Positions 20,508-30,725 are shown, numbered from the stretch's first letter. The stretch is 64,000 nucleotides of DNA from an uncultured Hyphomicrobiales bacterium (GCA_903828145.1 CAIKKY010000006.1:186001-250000), one strand, 5' to 3'. Numbers and translations: made by a program. The notes: generated by a model not told the origin, from the letters alone.

Positions 20508-21502
20508 CGGTCTTCGGCGCGATCCGAATGGCCGGGGCCCGAGCGGATGAAGTTTTCGATCCGGGCCGCGAGGGCGCGCTTGAAGTGCTCCTTGTCGCGC
20601 TCGACATGATCGATGATCTCGCGCACGCGCCAGAATTCCATCGCCCCGAAGACGCTGACATGCGGGCGCACGAAGACATCGGGCGGATAGGCCGCCATCA
20701 TATGCGCGGTCAGCGAATGCATCATGATCTGAGCCGAGCCAAACCACACATCAATCGGACCGAGTGCCGGGCGCCTCTCCTGTTCGGACGGATCGCCGTT
20801 CACATCGATGCCCACGAGGATATCGGTGCCGCTCGCGGCCTGATCGAGGGGCAGGGGATTGACCACGCCGCCATCGACCAGCACGTGATTCTGGAAATTG
20901 ACCGGCGCAAACAGGCTGGGAATGGCGATGGACCCGGCAATTGCCCCGCGCAGCGGGCCCGCGCTGAACACCACCTGGTGCCAGCTCTCATAATCGGTCG
21001 CAACGACATAGAGCGGGATTTGAAGGTCTTCAAAATTGGGCGGGAAATTGCCCGGCAGAAAGGAATCAACCACCGCGTGCCCATCAAGCTGCACGGTGAG
21101 CCCCTCCTGCAAAATGCTGGAGAGCCGCTTGACCTGCGCGCCCCAGAGCCGCGCAGCGATGGCTCGCATGGTGCCCAGCACTTCAATCGAATGCTCGCGC
21201 AGGTCTTTGCCGGTCATGCCATTGGCCCAGCCGGCTCCAATCAGCGCGCCAATCGAAGTGCCTGAAATCACCTGCGGCCTGACGCCCAGCTCGTCCATGG
21301 CTTCGATAAAGGAAATATGGGTGAGCCCACGGGCGGAGCCACCCCCGAGCGCTACGCCGATGCGCGGATCAGGCCGACGCGGCTGCGGCGGGCTTTCCTC
21401 GCTACGGAGCGTCCGGACGATGGCCAAGCCCCTGTTTTGAAGCGGCGTCGGCATCGGAGCGGCTCTTTCAACACGGGTGGGTCGTGGACTGAACCATAGC
21501 AT
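20504..21502 (-). CDS. Patatin-like phospholipase (RssA-type)
   Basis: A serine lipid acyl hydrolase with a Ser-Asp dyad. The oxyanion-hole motif GGGSARG is near residue 53, the nucleophile motif GTSIG near 81 (Ser83), and the catalytic DGG appears in VDGGVVNPLP. About 332 residues; the first 45 have no recognisable domain. The ATG at 21502 follows AGGGGA closely; an internal ATG at 21454 is possible. It sits 48 bases behind purD on the same strand and may share its transcript. The substrate is unknown. Confidence 0.88.
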   Translation of the reverse strand: MLWFSPRPTRVERAAPMPTPLQNRGLAIVRTLRSEESPPQPRRPDPRIGVALGGGSARGLTHISFIEAMDELGVRPQVISGTSIGALIGAGWANGMTGKDLREHSIEVLGTMRAIAARLWGAQVKRLSSILQEGLTVQLDGHAVVDSFLPGNFPPNFEDLQIPLYVVATDYESWHQVVFSAGPLRGAIAGSIAIPSLFAPVNFQNHVLVDGGVVNPLPLDQAASGTDILVGIDVNGDPSEQERRPALGPIDVWFGSAQIMMHSLTAHMMAAYPPDVFVRPHVSVFGAMEFWRVREIIDHVERDKEHFKRALAARIENFIRSGPGHSDRAEDR

Positions 21503-21550
21503 GGTTCCCCTAAAACGCGGATAGTCGGGTGCCGGTTCCGGCCCGCTGGT

Positions 21551-22819
21551 CTATCCCCGGCTGATGGCCCGCCAGCCGATGTCGCGACGGCAGTACCCAC
21601 CCGGCCAGTCGATGTGGCTGAGGGCGCGATAGGCGCGCGCATGGGCTTCGGCCACTGTCGCCCCGAGCGCGGTGACATTCAGCACGCGCCCGCCAGCGGA
21701 AACCACCGCGCCGTTTTCGCGCCGCGTACCGGCATGAAACACTTTGACGCCTTCGGCCTCGGCAGCGTCGAGCCCACCGATCACCTCGCCCTTGGAAAAG
21801 GCCCCGGGGTAGCCGCGCGCGGCGACGACCACCGTAAGCGCGGTCTCGGCCGAAAATTTCGGGGTAACGCTGTTGAGCCGCCCTTCGGCGACGGCAAGCA
21901 GCAGCTCCAGCGCATCGGACTGGAGCCGGGCCATCAGCACCTGACATTCCGGGTCGCCGAAGCGCACATTATATTCAATGAGTTTGGGCCCATCGCGCGT
22001 TACCATGAGACCCAGAAACAGCACACCGGTGAAGGCCATGCCCCTGTTCCGCATGGCATCGAGTGTCGGCCGGATGATCTGCCGCTCGACCTCGGCGGTC
22101 AGCGCTTCGGTCATCACCGGGGCAGGGGAATAGGCCCCCATGCCGCCCGTGTTGGGCCCGAGGTCGCCATCATGGGCCCGCTTGTGGTCCTGCGCGCTCG
22201 GCAGCAGCACATAGCTTTCCCCATCGGCCAGCACAAACAGACTGGCTTCCTCGCCCTCGAGGAACTCCTCAATCACCACCCGCGCACCAGCGGCGCCAAA
22301 AGCGCCGGCAAAGCAGTCGCGCACCGCGGCTTCCGCTTCAGCAAGAGTCATCGCCACGGTCACGCCCTTGCCGGCGGCGAGCCCATCGGCCTTGACGACA
22401 ATCGGCGCGGATCGGGTTTGAAGATAGGCGAGTGCGCTTTCGGCGCTGTCAAAGCTCCCATAGGCGGCGGTGGGAATATGGGCTTCATCGCAGATCGTCT
22501 TGGTGAAGCTCTTTGAGCCTTCAAGCTGCGCTGCTGCCTTGCTGGGCGCAAAGCAGCGCACCCCGGCGGCCCGCACATCATCGCCGAGCCCGGCCACCAC
22601 CGCAGCATCCGGCCCAACGACGACGAAATCGATGTTTTCCCGCCGGATGAGCCCGAGTACCGCCTCATGGTCGGTGATATCGAGGGCCACATTCTCGGCG
22701 ACCTCGGCCGTACCGGCATTGCCCGGCGCGACAAAGAGCCTGGTGAGCATCGGCGATTTGTTGAGGGCCCAGGCGAGGGCATGTTCTCGGCCGCCGGATC
22801 CGATCACCAACACGCGCAT
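21551..22819 (-). CDS. purD: Phosphoribosylamine-glycine ligase (GAR synthetase)
   Basis: Second step of purine synthesis: joins glycine to phosphoribosylamine using ATP. The 422-residue ATP-grasp enzyme begins [17 protein letters not shown]. It shows [16 protein letters not shown] near residue 145, [17 protein letters not shown] near 185, and the metal/ATP-binding [17 protein letters not shown] near 285. The ATG at 22819 is the canonical N-terminus; the frame stays open further upstream, but that part is not family-like. Divergent from xseA with 93 bases between the starts. No purine riboswitch structure is apparent there. Confidence 0.95.
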   Translation of the reverse strand: MRVLVIGSGGREHALAWALNKSPMLTRLFVAPGNAGTAEVAENVALDITDHEAVLGLIRRENIDFVVVGPDAAVVAGLGDDVRAAGVRCFAPSKAAAQLEGSKSFTKTICDEAHIPTAAYGSFDSAESALAYLQTRSAPIVVKADGLAAGKGVTVAMTLAEAEAAVRDCFAGAFGAAGARVVIEEFLEGEEASLFVLADGESYVLLPSAQDHKRAHDGDLGPNTGGMGAYSPAPVMTEALTAEVERQIIRPTLDAMRNRGMAFTGVLFLGLMVTRDGPKLIEYNVRFGDPECQVLMARLQSDALELLLAVAEGRLNSVTPKFSAETALTVVVAARGYPGAFSKGEVIGGLDAAEAEGVKVFHAGTRRENGAVVSAGGRVLNVTALGATVAEAHARAYRALSHIDWPGGYCRRDIGWRAISRG

Positions 22820-22912
22820 GGTTTTGCTCCCGATTGTGTGTTCGAGCGCTCTAACATGGGCGCTGCGCCCCGGCCAGACTTGACGGCTGCTTTCGTCTGG
22901 CTCACCAAGACC

Positions 22913-24406
22913 ATGATGACCCAGCCGCTGACCAATGCCGCCGAATTCACCGTTTCCGAAATCGCCCAGGCGCTGAAGCGCACGGTCGAGGATGAGTTCG
23001 CTCATGTGCGGGTGCGTGGCGAAATTTCGGGCTTTCGCGGCCAACATAGTTCGGGCCACGCTTATTTCACCCTGAAGGACGAGGGCGCGGTGATCGACGC
23101 CGTGGTCTGGAAGGGCAGTTGGGGGCGCCTGACCTTCAAGCCCGAGGAAGGGCTGGAGGTGATCGCGACGGGGCGGCTGACGACCTATCCCAAATCCTCA
23201 AAGTACCAGATCGTCATTGAGCAGATCGAACCGGCGGGCGCCGGGGCGCTGATGGCGCTGATCGAAGAGCGGCGCAAAAAGCTGGCGGCCGAAGGGCTGT
23301 TCGCGCTGGAGCGCAAACGCGCCATACCGGCGCTGCCCCGCGTTATCGGCGTCATCACCTCGCCAACCGGCGCCGTGATCCGCGATATCCTGCACCGCAT
23401 TGCCGACCGATTCCCCTCCCATGTGCTGGTCTGGCCCGTGCGGGTGCAGGGCGAGACGGCAGCGGGCGAGGTGGCGGCAGCGCTGGCAGGCTTCAACAGC
23501 TTTGCTGTCGATGGCCCGATTCCGCGCCCTGATCTCCTGATTGTTGCCCGCGGCGGGGGCTCGATTGAAGACCTGTGGGCCTTCAACGAGGAAATCGTCG
23601 TGCGGGCCGTGGCCGGGTCGTCCATTCCGGTGATTTCGGCCATCGGGCACGAGACCGATACCACCTTGTGCGATTTCGCGGCCGATTTCCGCGCCCCGAC
23701 GCCGACAGCGGCCGCTGAGCGGGCCGTGCCAGTGCGGCTCGATCTCCTGAACCGGCTGGATGGCCACCACAAACGGCTTCTGAACATTATACGCGCCGAT
23801 GTGGCGAGCGGCCGCGAGCGCTTCACCAGTGCGGCCCGGGTGTTCCCGACGCCCGAGGCGCTGCTCGCCGGGCCGGCGCAGGATCTCGATGCGCTGTCGG
23901 TTGATCTGTCGCGCGGGCTGGAAGCGCTGGCGAACAAGAAGCGTCACGCGTTCACCGGGGCTGCCTCACGGTTGTCGCCAAGCCTGCTGCGCCGCCTGCC
24001 GGGCGGGTTACGGGAAAAACTGACGCGCTGGAGCGATCGGCTGAGCGATTTCCCGGCCACCATCACCGAGCGACGCCAGACCCTCACGCGCGCGGCCGAA
24101 CGGCTCGACGGCTTTCCGGCAACGCTGGCGGAGCGCCGCCAGAGGCTGGACGCGGTGGCGCGCCTCCTCAAATCGCTGAGCTACCAGGCAGTGCTGGATC
24201 GGGGCTTTGCCATTGTCCGCGATGCGGCGGGCCGCATCGTGCGCTCCCCGGCCGATGTCGCAAAGGGCGATGTACTTGAGATTATGCTGGCCGAGGGGGC
24301 CATTCCGGCGCTGGCGACGGGGGAAACACCGCCCGGACCGCCGGTGAGCGCGCCCCGTCCCGCCGCATCTCGTGATCCGAAGCCGGGGCAGGACAGCCTG
24401 TTTTAG
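22913..24406 (+). CDS. xseA: Exodeoxyribonuclease VII large subunit
   Basis: Single-strand DNA exonuclease subunit that works with XseB. The 497-residue protein has an N-terminal OB-fold ([29 protein letters not shown]), then the catalytic core with [44 protein letters not shown] and [19 protein letters not shown]. It then has a long helical region and a C-terminal [11 protein letters not shown]-type segment ([14 protein letters not shown]). Two ATGs lie in tandem (22913 and 22916). The xseB gene is not in the window. Confidence 0.95.
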   Translation: MMTQPLTNAAEFTVSEIAQALKRTVEDEFAHVRVRGEISGFRGQHSSGHAYFTLKDEGAVIDAVVWKGSWGRLTFKPEEGLEVIATGRLTTYPKSSKYQIVIEQIEPAGAGALMALIEERRKKLAAEGLFALERKRAIPALPRVIGVITSPTGAVIRDILHRIADRFPSHVLVWPVRVQGETAAGEVAAALAGFNSFAVDGPIPRPDLLIVARGGGSIEDLWAFNEEIVVRAVAGSSIPVISAIGHETDTTLCDFAADFRAPTPTAAAERAVPVRLDLLNRLDGHHKRLLNIIRADVASGRERFTSAARVFPTPEALLAGPAQDLDALSVDLSRGLEALANKKRHAFTGAASRLSPSLLRRLPGGLREKLTRWSDRLSDFPATITERRQTLTRAAERLDGFPATLAERRQRLDAVARLLKSLSYQAVLDRGFAIVRDAAGRIVRSPADVAKGDVLEIMLAEGAIPALATGETPPGPPVSAPRPAASRDPKPGQDSLF

Positions 24407-24486
24407 CGTCCCGACGATTGGACCCGGGCCGAATATCGCCTATATACGACGACCGTAACCGCGATCTGACCAGAGCCGATTGTGCC

Positions 24487-24711
24487 ATGAACATCTTCGA
24501 CAAGGCCTATGCATCGGGCGAAGCCCAATTGCGCTATCTCGACGCGGATTTCGTGGTGCTGAAGCCCGGCCGGTTTGTGCGCTGCGCCATCACCGGGGAA
24601 TCGATTCCACTCGATGCACTGAATTACTGGAACGTTGATCGGCAGGAAGCCTATGCCAATGCGGCAGCGGCGCTCGAAGCCTTTGAGCGGTACGGCCTCT
24701 CCGGCCAATGA
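24487..24711 (+). CDS. DUF2093 family protein
   Basis: A 74-residue protein, recognised from memory as alphaproteobacterial DUF2093: LRYLDADFVVLKPGRFVRCAITGESIPLDALNYWNV, split here by family pattern into a YLD...F.V..PG.FV.CA.TG..I.L..L.YW core. The function is unknown. The start ATG at 24487 follows a short gap after xseA, and its stop overlaps the acyltransferase start (ATGA, 24708-24711). Translational coupling to a lipid A gene is the only functional hint. Confidence 0.85.
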   Translation: MNIFDKAYASGEAQLRYLDADFVVLKPGRFVRCAITGESIPLDALNYWNVDRQEAYANAAAALEAFERYGLSGQ

Positions 24712-25649
24712 GCGCGCCCGCGAACCAGCCGCCGTTCAGCAAGAGGGTTGAATATGCCCTCCATGCCGGCGTGCTGTTTTTCTTCCTGCGGCTGTCGCGG
24801 CTTCTGGGCATTGAGCGGGCATCGGCCCTCGGCGCGATCCTCGGCCGCCGCCTCGCCGGGCCGCTGCTGCGCCGACCGCGCACCTATCAGAATATTGGCT
24901 ATGCCTTTCCCGAACTGTCTCATGCCGAGGCCACGACGCTGATCGACGGCATGGGCGAAAACCTGGGCCGCACCATTGCCGAACTCGCGCAGTTCGACCG
25001 GCTGGGGTCTCACATCAAGGTCGAAGGGCGCGAGCACATCGATGCGGCCCGGTCGCTGGGCAAGCCGCTGCTCGTGGTTTCCGGCCATTTCGCCAATTGG
25101 GAAGCGCTGCTGCTGGGGCTCAACCGCGCCGGGCTCCAGTGCGCCGCCATGGCGCGTCCGCCGAATAATCCCTGGGTGGCGCGCTGGATCGCGAAAAACC
25201 GCGCTATGGGCGGGCTGCGCGACCAGTTCGCCAAAGGCCCCGAAGGCACGCGGCAGATGCTGAGCGACATTCGCAAGGGCGGCGATATCGTGCTGCTCAT
25301 TGACCAGAACCTGGCCGAAGGTGTGCCCGTGCCGCTGTTTGGTCGCCCGGCGCTGACGGCCTCGACGCCGGCGGCGCTGGCGGTGAAGGGCATGGTCACG
25401 GTGCTGCCGGTCGCGCTCTTGCGCGACACGGGCTGCGACAGCACGTTTCGCTGCTATCTGCCGCTTCTGCCGGCGGGCACCGGTAATAATGAGGCCGATA
25501 TTCTCGCCATGATGGGGGAGATCAACCGCTTCATCGAGGCGCGTATCCGCGAACGGCCTGCGCATTGGCTGTGGATGCACGACCGCTGGAAACCGGCCCC
25601 CGGCCTGTCGCGCCGCGCCAAGCGGGTTCTCGGCTCGGGCGCTGATTAG
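24708..25649 (+). CDS. Lipid A acyltransferase, LpxL/HtrB family
   Basis: Inner-membrane lauroyl/acyl transferase that adds a secondary acyl chain to the KDO-lipid IVA precursor. The 313-residue protein has one N-terminal hydrophobic segment. The HX4E motif is in VVSGHFANWEALLLG near residue 126. LLIDQNLAEGVPVPLFGRPALTA near 200 and HWLWMHDRWKP at the end are typical of the family. Which acyl chain it adds cannot be told. Its stop is nested with that of the convergent glycosyltransferase in TTAG (25646-25649). The KDO genes lie on the other side of that gene. Confidence 0.88.
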   Translation: MSAPANQPPFSKRVEYALHAGVLFFFLRLSRLLGIERASALGAILGRRLAGPLLRRPRTYQNIGYAFPELSHAEATTLIDGMGENLGRTIAELAQFDRLGSHIKVEGREHIDAARSLGKPLLVVSGHFANWEALLLGLNRAGLQCAAMARPPNNPWVARWIAKNRAMGGLRDQFAKGPEGTRQMLSDIRKGGDIVLLIDQNLAEGVPVPLFGRPALTASTPAALAVKGMVTVLPVALLRDTGCDSTFRCYLPLLPAGTGNNEADILAMMGEINRFIEARIRERPAHWLWMHDRWKPAPGLSRRAKRVLGSGAD

Positions 25650-27148
25650 GGCCGAAAGCCCGTGCCGATCCGCAAGTCGAGTGGCACAGCCAGGCGATTG
25701 CCTTTTCTGATCCCGATGTCCGCTGCGGGACTGAGGGCGGCAAAGCGCGCCTCGAGCGCCTGATCGTTGCGGGCTTTGGAACTGACCTTGAGCACCATGA
25801 ACCCGGTCCAGCCCGCATAGCGGGCAGGCGGGAAGGCATAGGCAAAGTGCCGCGCATCCCGGCAAAGGCAGAGAACCGGCCAGCGGTCGCCCAAAGCGGC
25901 GCCCAATCGGGCGGCGTCGATCCAGCTGGTTGCAGCAATGAAGGTCTTGGGCGCGTCGGCCCCAGCCGCCAGCAGCGGGGCGCGGAGAGCCCCCCAATCC
26001 ATCAGATCATCGGTGGGGTCCTGAAGGCCCGCTGCGCTGAGCGCGGTGTCAAAGACGCCGGTTCTGGCCTCGATACCGATAGCAAGGCCCAGGGCCCCGA
26101 TAAGCAGCGCGCTGCTGATGAGCCCGCCTGTGACCAGGCGTTGAACGGTCGGGGACCGGCGCGCCATCGCGGCGCCGAGGAGCGGTAGCACCAGAAACCA
26201 GCCCGGCATCTGCCAATGCGGCAGCCCGCCGCCAAACAGCGCCGCCGCCGTAAAAAACCCGATAATCGGCGTTGCGAGCGACACGAGCAGCCAGCCGCCG
26301 CGCTCGGCAGGGCCGCGCCGCACGGTGGCGATGAGAGTCAGGGCGAGAGGCACGGCAATCCACGGGGCGAGGTAGACCGCCTGCGCTGCGATTGACGTGA
26401 GGAGGGCAAGGACATCGATCCCCTGGGCCAGATGGCTGCGCCCCGATTGGAAGGCAAACGACGCCCAGGCGTTCTCAGCGTTCCAGATCAGGATCGGGAG
26501 GCTCATGAGGAGCGCAATGCCCGCCGCCAGCCACGGGCCGACCCGCCGCAAGTCGCGTCGTCCAGCCGCCGTGCCGAGCAAGAAGATGAAGGCGCCACCC
26601 ACAAGCAGTACGCCATGGTATTTCGACAGGATGGCGAGCCCGGCGGCGACGCCGATCATCACCCAGCGCCTGAGCGGTAGCCCGTTCTCCCGCAGGGCCA
26701 GCGGCACGAGACCATAGGCCACGAGCGCTTCGGCAAAGAGCAGCGGCCCATCGGGCAGAATCATCAGGCCATGGGCGAGCGAAAACACCGGCGCCGCTGC
26801 CAGGAGGGCGAGTGTCGCCACGGCAGCACCTTCGCCAAAGAGCCGCTTGGCCGTGAGCGCGACGAGTAGTGCGGCCCCAAGCCCTAGGGCGATGAAGGGC
26901 AGGCGCAACACCAGCGTATCGCTTACCCCCACCAGCCCCTGCCAGAGCCCGATCAGCCAGAAATGGAGCGGGGGATGATCGAAATAGCTGAGCGCGAACA
27001 CCCGGCTGATGCTGACCGCGTAAGCTTCGTCGGTGCCGAGCGGCAGAACTGCCGCGAGAATCACCCGGTAGGCGGCCATGAGACCGAGCAGGATCAGGCT
27101 GGACCGGCCAAGGCCAAGCCATGGGCGCCGGTTATCTTTGGTTTCCAT
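25646..27148 (-). CDS. ArnT-like family 39 glycosyltransferase (polytopic)
   Basis: Multi-pass membrane transferase of the PMT/ArnT type that uses a polyprenyl-phosphate sugar donor. About 500 residues with some ten to twelve hydrophobic helices. The first periplasmic loop has the catalytic acidic GTDEAYAVS followed by FDHPPLHFWLIGLWQ, the hallmark of the ArnT/YkcB group. The C-terminal periplasmic part is hydrophilic (ADAPKTFIAATSWIDAARL). The ATG at 27148 follows GGTGGGG; earlier in-frame starts at 27196 and 27250 exist. The N-terminus overlaps no other domain but begins 20 bases upstream of the stop of the ligase-like gene, so the two are coupled. The acceptor may be lipid A or core. Confidence 0.85.
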   Translation of the reverse strand: METKDNRRPWLGLGRSSLILLGLMAAYRVILAAVLPLGTDEAYAVSISRVFALSYFDHPPLHFWLIGLWQGLVGVSDTLVLRLPFIALGLGAALLVALTAKRLFGEGAAVATLALLAAAPVFSLAHGLMILPDGPLLFAEALVAYGLVPLALRENGLPLRRWVMIGVAAGLAILSKYHGVLLVGGAFIFLLGTAAGRRDLRRVGPWLAAGIALLMSLPILIWNAENAWASFAFQSGRSHLAQGIDVLALLTSIAAQAVYLAPWIAVPLALTLIATVRRGPAERGGWLLVSLATPIIGFFTAAALFGGGLPHWQMPGWFLVLPLLGAAMARRSPTVQRLVTGGLISSALLIGALGLAIGIEARTGVFDTALSAAGLQDPTDDLMDWGALRAPLLAAGADAPKTFIAATSWIDAARLGAALGDRWPVLCLCRDARHFAYAFPPARYAGWTGFMVLKVSSKARNDQALEARFAALSPAADIGIRKGNRLAVPLDLRIGTGFRP

Positions 27149-27167
27149 CGGCGCCCCACCTGCGGTT

Positions 27168-28430
27168 TTAAGTCCCGCGTTTTCTGCCGGAGGCATCGGC
27201 GCTCCCGGCAGGAGGCATGTAGCCAAGGATGATGGCCGTGACCACAGCATATTGCAGCGTGTGGAATTCGTAGCCGAGCAGAATATAGGTCAACTGGAAG
27301 ATCTGATAGCTGCCCACCAGAACGAGCGCGGCATAAAGCCAGGGCTGGGCCGCGCTTTTGGCCCGGTTGCGCCAGACCCCCACGAGCGGCGCAATCGAAA
27401 CCAGAATGAAGGACAGGATGCCGAGACTGCCTGCGCCGACGGCATAGCTCACCAGCCCGTTATGGAGCTGGCGGAAGGTGCGGACGATGGGCAGCATCTC
27501 GGCTGGCACATAGGGCATGATCGCGGGCACCATATCGCCCCAGCCGTAGCCGACGATGGGGTTGGCGAGGAAGGCCGCGAGCCCACCCCAGTACAGTGTC
27601 AGCCGCTGCTCGGTCGATTCATCAACGGTGCCGCCCTGCACGGCACTGGCAAGCGTCTGAAAAGCCTCTGTCGCCCGGTTCAGCCCCAGACTGGGCGCGA
27701 GGATAATGAAGAGGGCTGCAATCCCCATGAGTGCAAGGCCGGCGAGGGCGATGGCCTGCCGGTGCCGACTGCGCCAGAGGGCGAAGCCGAAGGCGATCAC
27801 CGACAGCAAGGGCAGCGCCAGAAGCGCGCCGCGCGTACCGCTGAGCATGACCGCGGCGATCCCGGCGAGCGGGCCGATGAGAAAAGGCCACCGTCGGTGC
27901 TGGCCCGGCACGAGAAGGCCAATGAGGGCGAGGAATCCCAGGAGCAGCGCCGTATCGGCGAACTGGAACGGGTTCATGATCGGTTGGCCGACCCGCGTGG
28001 CCTTAAAGATGAGGGTCTGGACGAGCGCGGTGCCGAGGCTCAACACCGTGCCGCCGAGAGCGAGCCGCGCAACCCACAAACCGGCATCGGGGCGCGGTCG
28101 GCTTTCGAGCTCCCAACGCAGCGGTGCCATCAGCAGGAAGGGGCTGAAATTGAGGATATAGGCCAGATCGCGCGGCTCATTGGCGCTGGCAAGCAGCGCC
28201 AGCGAAACGAGGATGAAGCTGAGGCCGAAGAGCCCATCCGCCGGGTTAGGCGTGCGGGCGGCAAAACGGGCGCTGATCCCGGGACGCAGCACCACAAACA
28301 GCGCAAGGATCAGAACAATATAGGTGGAGAGCCGCCCCAGCACCGTGGGGAGCAGCAGGAGAACGACCAGCGCGGCCTCGATCAGGACGGGGGCCGCCCT
28401 TTCGAGGCGCGCGGGTGTTCGTCTAGCCAT
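27168..28430 (-). CDS. O-antigen ligase-like (WaaL/Wzy_C) membrane protein
   Basis: A polytopic inner-membrane protein of about 420 residues and some twelve helices. The large periplasmic loop between the later helices contains [24 protein letters not shown], followed by [16 protein letters not shown], with the His seen in WaaL and Wzy enzymes. Such enzymes move polymers from undecaprenyl carriers onto lipid A-core or polymerise O-units. The ATG at 28430 overlaps the kdsA stop by eight bases; a start at 28460 would extend it inside kdsA. No O-antigen cluster is visible here, so the substrate is open. Confidence 0.82.
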   Translation of the reverse strand: MARRTPARLERAAPVLIEAALVVLLLLPTVLGRLSTYIVLILALFVVLRPGISARFAARTPNPADGLFGLSFILVSLALLASANEPRDLAYILNFSPFLLMAPLRWELESRPRPDAGLWVARLALGGTVLSLGTALVQTLIFKATRVGQPIMNPFQFADTALLLGFLALIGLLVPGQHRRWPFLIGPLAGIAAVMLSGTRGALLALPLLSVIAFGFALWRSRHRQAIALAGLALMGIAALFIILAPSLGLNRATEAFQTLASAVQGGTVDESTEQRLTLYWGGLAAFLANPIVGYGWGDMVPAIMPYVPAEMLPIVRTFRQLHNGLVSYAVGAGSLGILSFILVSIAPLVGVWRNRAKSAAQPWLYAALVLVGSYQIFQLTYILLGYEFHTLQYAVVTAIILGYMPPAGSADASGRKRGT

Positions 28431-29271
28431 GGGGGCGGTTTCGGCCTTTGACCAGCGCATCGATGGCGATCAGTTCGGTCAGTACCGCCTCCATCTGGTC
28501 GAGCGGGATCATGTTAGGCCCGTCGGACGGCGCGCGATCGGGATCTTCATGGGTCTCCATGAACACTCCGGCGACACCGACCGCGACGGCGGCGCGCGCC
28601 AGAACGGGCGCAAAGCGGCGCTCGCCGCCCGTGGCATCGCCTTTGCCGCCGGGCTGCTGCACCGAATGCGTGGCGTCGAAAATCACCGGCTTGCCGGTTT
28701 CGGCCATGGTGACGAGCCCGCGCATGTCGACAACGAGGTTATTGTACCCGAAGGTCGTGCCGCGCTCGGTCAGCATCACGCCGCTGGCGCCCGCTTCATC
28801 AAGCTTGTTGGCGACATTGCGCATGTCCCAGGGCGCAAGGAACTGGCCTTTTTTGACATTGACCGGCCGCCCCGTCGCCGCAGCGGCGATGAGAAGGTCC
28901 GTCTGGCGGCAGAGGAAGGCCGGAATTTGCAGGAGGTCGACGACCTCAGCCACCACGGCGCATTGCTCGCGCTCGTGCACATCGGTGGTGACGGCGAGCC
29001 CCGTGGCGCGCTTCACCTCTTCAAAAATGCGCAGCGCCTCGTCGATGCCCATGCCGCGATAGGCCTTGCCGCTGGTGCGGTTGGCTTTGTCGAAGGAGGA
29101 TTTGTAGATCACCGGAACCTTGAACTTGTCGCTCAGTGCCGCCATGGCCGTGGCCATGGTGAGCGCGTGGTCGCGGCTTTCGAGCGCACAAGGCCCCAGA
29201 ATGAACGCGAGCGGAAGCGCATTGCCGAAGTGAATCGGCCCCCCGGGTGCAGCAATGGTCAAGTCGGTCAT
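28423..29271 (-). CDS. kdsA: 3-deoxy-8-phosphooctulonate (KDO-8-P) synthase
   Basis: Condenses arabinose-5-phosphate with PEP to KDO-8-phosphate. The 282-residue protein has the family motif [14 protein letters not shown] near residue 26, then [12 protein letters not shown] near 57 and [13 protein letters not shown] near 120. [11 protein letters not shown] near 200 and [17 protein letters not shown] near 245 close the barrel. It is preceded by a histidine-phosphatase gene and followed, with overlap, by the ligase-like gene in one minus-strand operon starting at kdsD. Confidence 0.95.
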   Translation of the reverse strand: MTDLTIAAPGGPIHFGNALPLAFILGPCALESRDHALTMATAMAALSDKFKVPVIYKSSFDKANRTSGKAYRGMGIDEALRIFEEVKRATGLAVTTDVHEREQCAVVAEVVDLLQIPAFLCRQTDLLIAAAATGRPVNVKKGQFLAPWDMRNVANKLDEAGASGVMLTERGTTFGYNNLVVDMRGLVTMAETGKPVIFDATHSVQQPGGKGDATGGERRFAPVLARAAVAVGVAGVFMETHEDPDRAPSDGPNMIPLDQMEAVLTELIAIDALVKGRNRPHG

Positions 29272-29296
29272 ATACGGGTCTCGATTTAGCTCGAGA

Positions 29297-29893
29297 TCAG
29301 GGGCGCTGATCCCAAGTGTCTACATGATAGTGCGTATCAGGGCCAGCGGAGAGCGTGCCATATGCACCGGTTCTGAGTTTGGAGGTTTTGTCGGTTTTTT
29401 GCCCGAAGGCCTTGAGCGCAAACCGCGCCGCCCCATTGCTGGTGACAAGAAGCAGCGGCCCGGGGGCAGTCAGCGCGGCCTGGGCGAGCGCGTGCCAGCC
29501 CGCAAGGCGCTGAGGTTCATCCACAAGCCAGTCGGGCGGCCCGACCAGAGCCTCGTCCCAGGCGGCCAGCGCTTCGGGGCCGATTCGGGCGATGATCGCG
29601 CTGTCAGTGCAGTTTTCGTCGGGACCATGATCGATTTCGGTCAGGACATCAGCCGTTTCGAGGGGCAATGCCTGCGGCTGATGCGCGAGGATCAGGTCGG
29701 CCGTCTGGCGCGTGCGCAGCAGCGCGCCGCACAGGGCGCGCGCAAAGCGGATCGACGCGAAGGCTTTGCCGAGCGCAATGGCCTGCGCCCGTCCGGTCGC
29801 CGTCAGCGGCAGGTCCGTGCGCCGCCCCACCCGCCGGGGGAGTTCATCGGCCTCAAAGGTATTGCCGTGCCGCACGATATAGAGGCTCGCCAT
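29297..29893 (-). CDS. Histidine phosphatase superfamily protein in the KDO operon
   Basis: A 198-residue phosphoglycerate-mutase-fold protein. The nucleophile motif is intact ([10 protein letters not shown], His9), and [12 protein letters not shown] supplies the second Arg. The usual acid region reads [10 protein letters not shown]. The position of the second catalytic His, normally in a VSHGG-type motif, reads VTSNGAARF, so that His is replaced by Asn. The gene lies one base after the kdsB stop and 25 bases before kdsA. No HAD-type KdsC is present nearby, so it could stand in for KDO-8-P phosphatase, or it could be a non-catalytic or different phosphatase. The fold call is firm, the role is not. 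Confidence 0.8.
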   Translation of the reverse strand: MASLYIVRHGNTFEADELPRRVGRRTDLPLTATGRAQAIALGKAFASIRFARALCGALLRTRQTADLILAHQPQALPLETADVLTEIDHGPDENCTDSAIIARIGPEALAAWDEALVGPPDWLVDEPQRLAGWHALAQAALTAPGPLLLVTSNGAARFALKAFGQKTDKTSKLRTGAYGTLSAGPDTHYHVDTWDQRP

Positions 29894-29894
29894 A

Positions 29895-30713
29895 CTAGTC
29901 CCGCCACGGGATGAACGGGTCGCCGCGTTCGGCGATCAGGCGCTCGGCTCGCTCGACATCGGCCGGGCTATCGACCCCGCTCATGGTGATGGCCGCCGGT
30001 GCCACTACGACGGCGTGAATATCAATGCCGAGCGCAATAAGCCGGAGCTGCTCGAGCCCTTCGAGCTGCTCGTACGCGCTTTCCGGCGCGGCCTCAAAGC
30101 GCCGGAGCGCCGCCGGGCGGTAGCAGTAAAGCCCGATGTGCTGGAGCACCGGAGACAGCGGCTCACTGGCGCGCAAGGCGTCTTCCTTGCGCATCATCGG
30201 TAGAATGGCTTTGGAAAACCATAGGGCGCGGCCATCCGGCCCGACAACACAGGTTGTGCCGCTTGCGGGCGTGTTGAGTTTGGCGGCGCGCAGCCGATCC
30301 AGATCGGCCCAGCCGAGGCGGACCACCGGCGTCGTCACCGCCCGGCCGCTCGCTCGCGCGGCGCGCATGATGTCCACGATATGCGCTGGCGCGGTGAAGG
30401 GGGCATCGCCCTGCACATTCACCACAAGGCCCGGCTCGCGCTTCAGCGCCGTCATGGCGGCGAGCGCCCGGCCCGACCCGGAACTGATGCTGCTGTCGGT
30501 CATGACGGCCTCAAGGCCAAGGCTCTCGGCTGCTGCGCAGATCCGCGTGTCATCGGTGGCGACCACCACATCGACATCGCCAAGCTGCCGCGCAGCCTCA
30601 AGCGCCACAGCGGCCACGCGCTCGATCAGCAGGCGCCCGGCAATCGGCAGGAGCGGCTTGCCCGGCAGGCGGGTCGAGCCATAGCGCGCCGGAATGACAA
30701 TCAGGTCATTCAT
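29895..30713 (-). CDS. kdsB: CMP-KDO synthetase (3-deoxy-manno-octulosonate cytidylyltransferase)
   Basis: Activates KDO with CTP to CMP-KDO. The 272-residue protein begins with VIPARYGSTRLPGKPLLPI, the nucleotide-binding loop. It then shows VVATDDTRI near residue 50, VNVQGDAPF near 98, where the family usually has QGDEP, and HIGLYCYRPAAL near 190. It is slightly longer than the common 250 residues. It lies 12 bases behind kdsD and one base before the histidine phosphatase. Confidence 0.92.
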   Translation of the reverse strand: MNDLIVIPARYGSTRLPGKPLLPIAGRLLIERVAAVALEAARQLGDVDVVVATDDTRICAAAESLGLEAVMTDSSISSGSGRALAAMTALKREPGLVVNVQGDAPFTAPAHIVDIMRAARASGRAVTTPVVRLGWADLDRLRAAKLNTPASGTTCVVGPDGRALWFSKAILPMMRKEDALRASEPLSPVLQHIGLYCYRPAALRRFEAAPESAYEQLEGLEQLRLIALGIDIHAVVVAPAAITMSGVDSPADVERAERLIAERGDPFIPWRD

Positions 30714-30725
30714 CGGGCCGCGCCG

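Noticed and set aside
22820-22912. Purine riboswitch ahead of purD
   Set aside because: The 93-base divergent gap shows no three-way junction pattern.
27078-28451. Plus-strand open frame of 457 codons opposite the ligase-like gene
   Set aside because: Composition is Gln/Gly/Arg-rich shadow sequence; the minus-strand product has clear membrane helices and operon overlaps.
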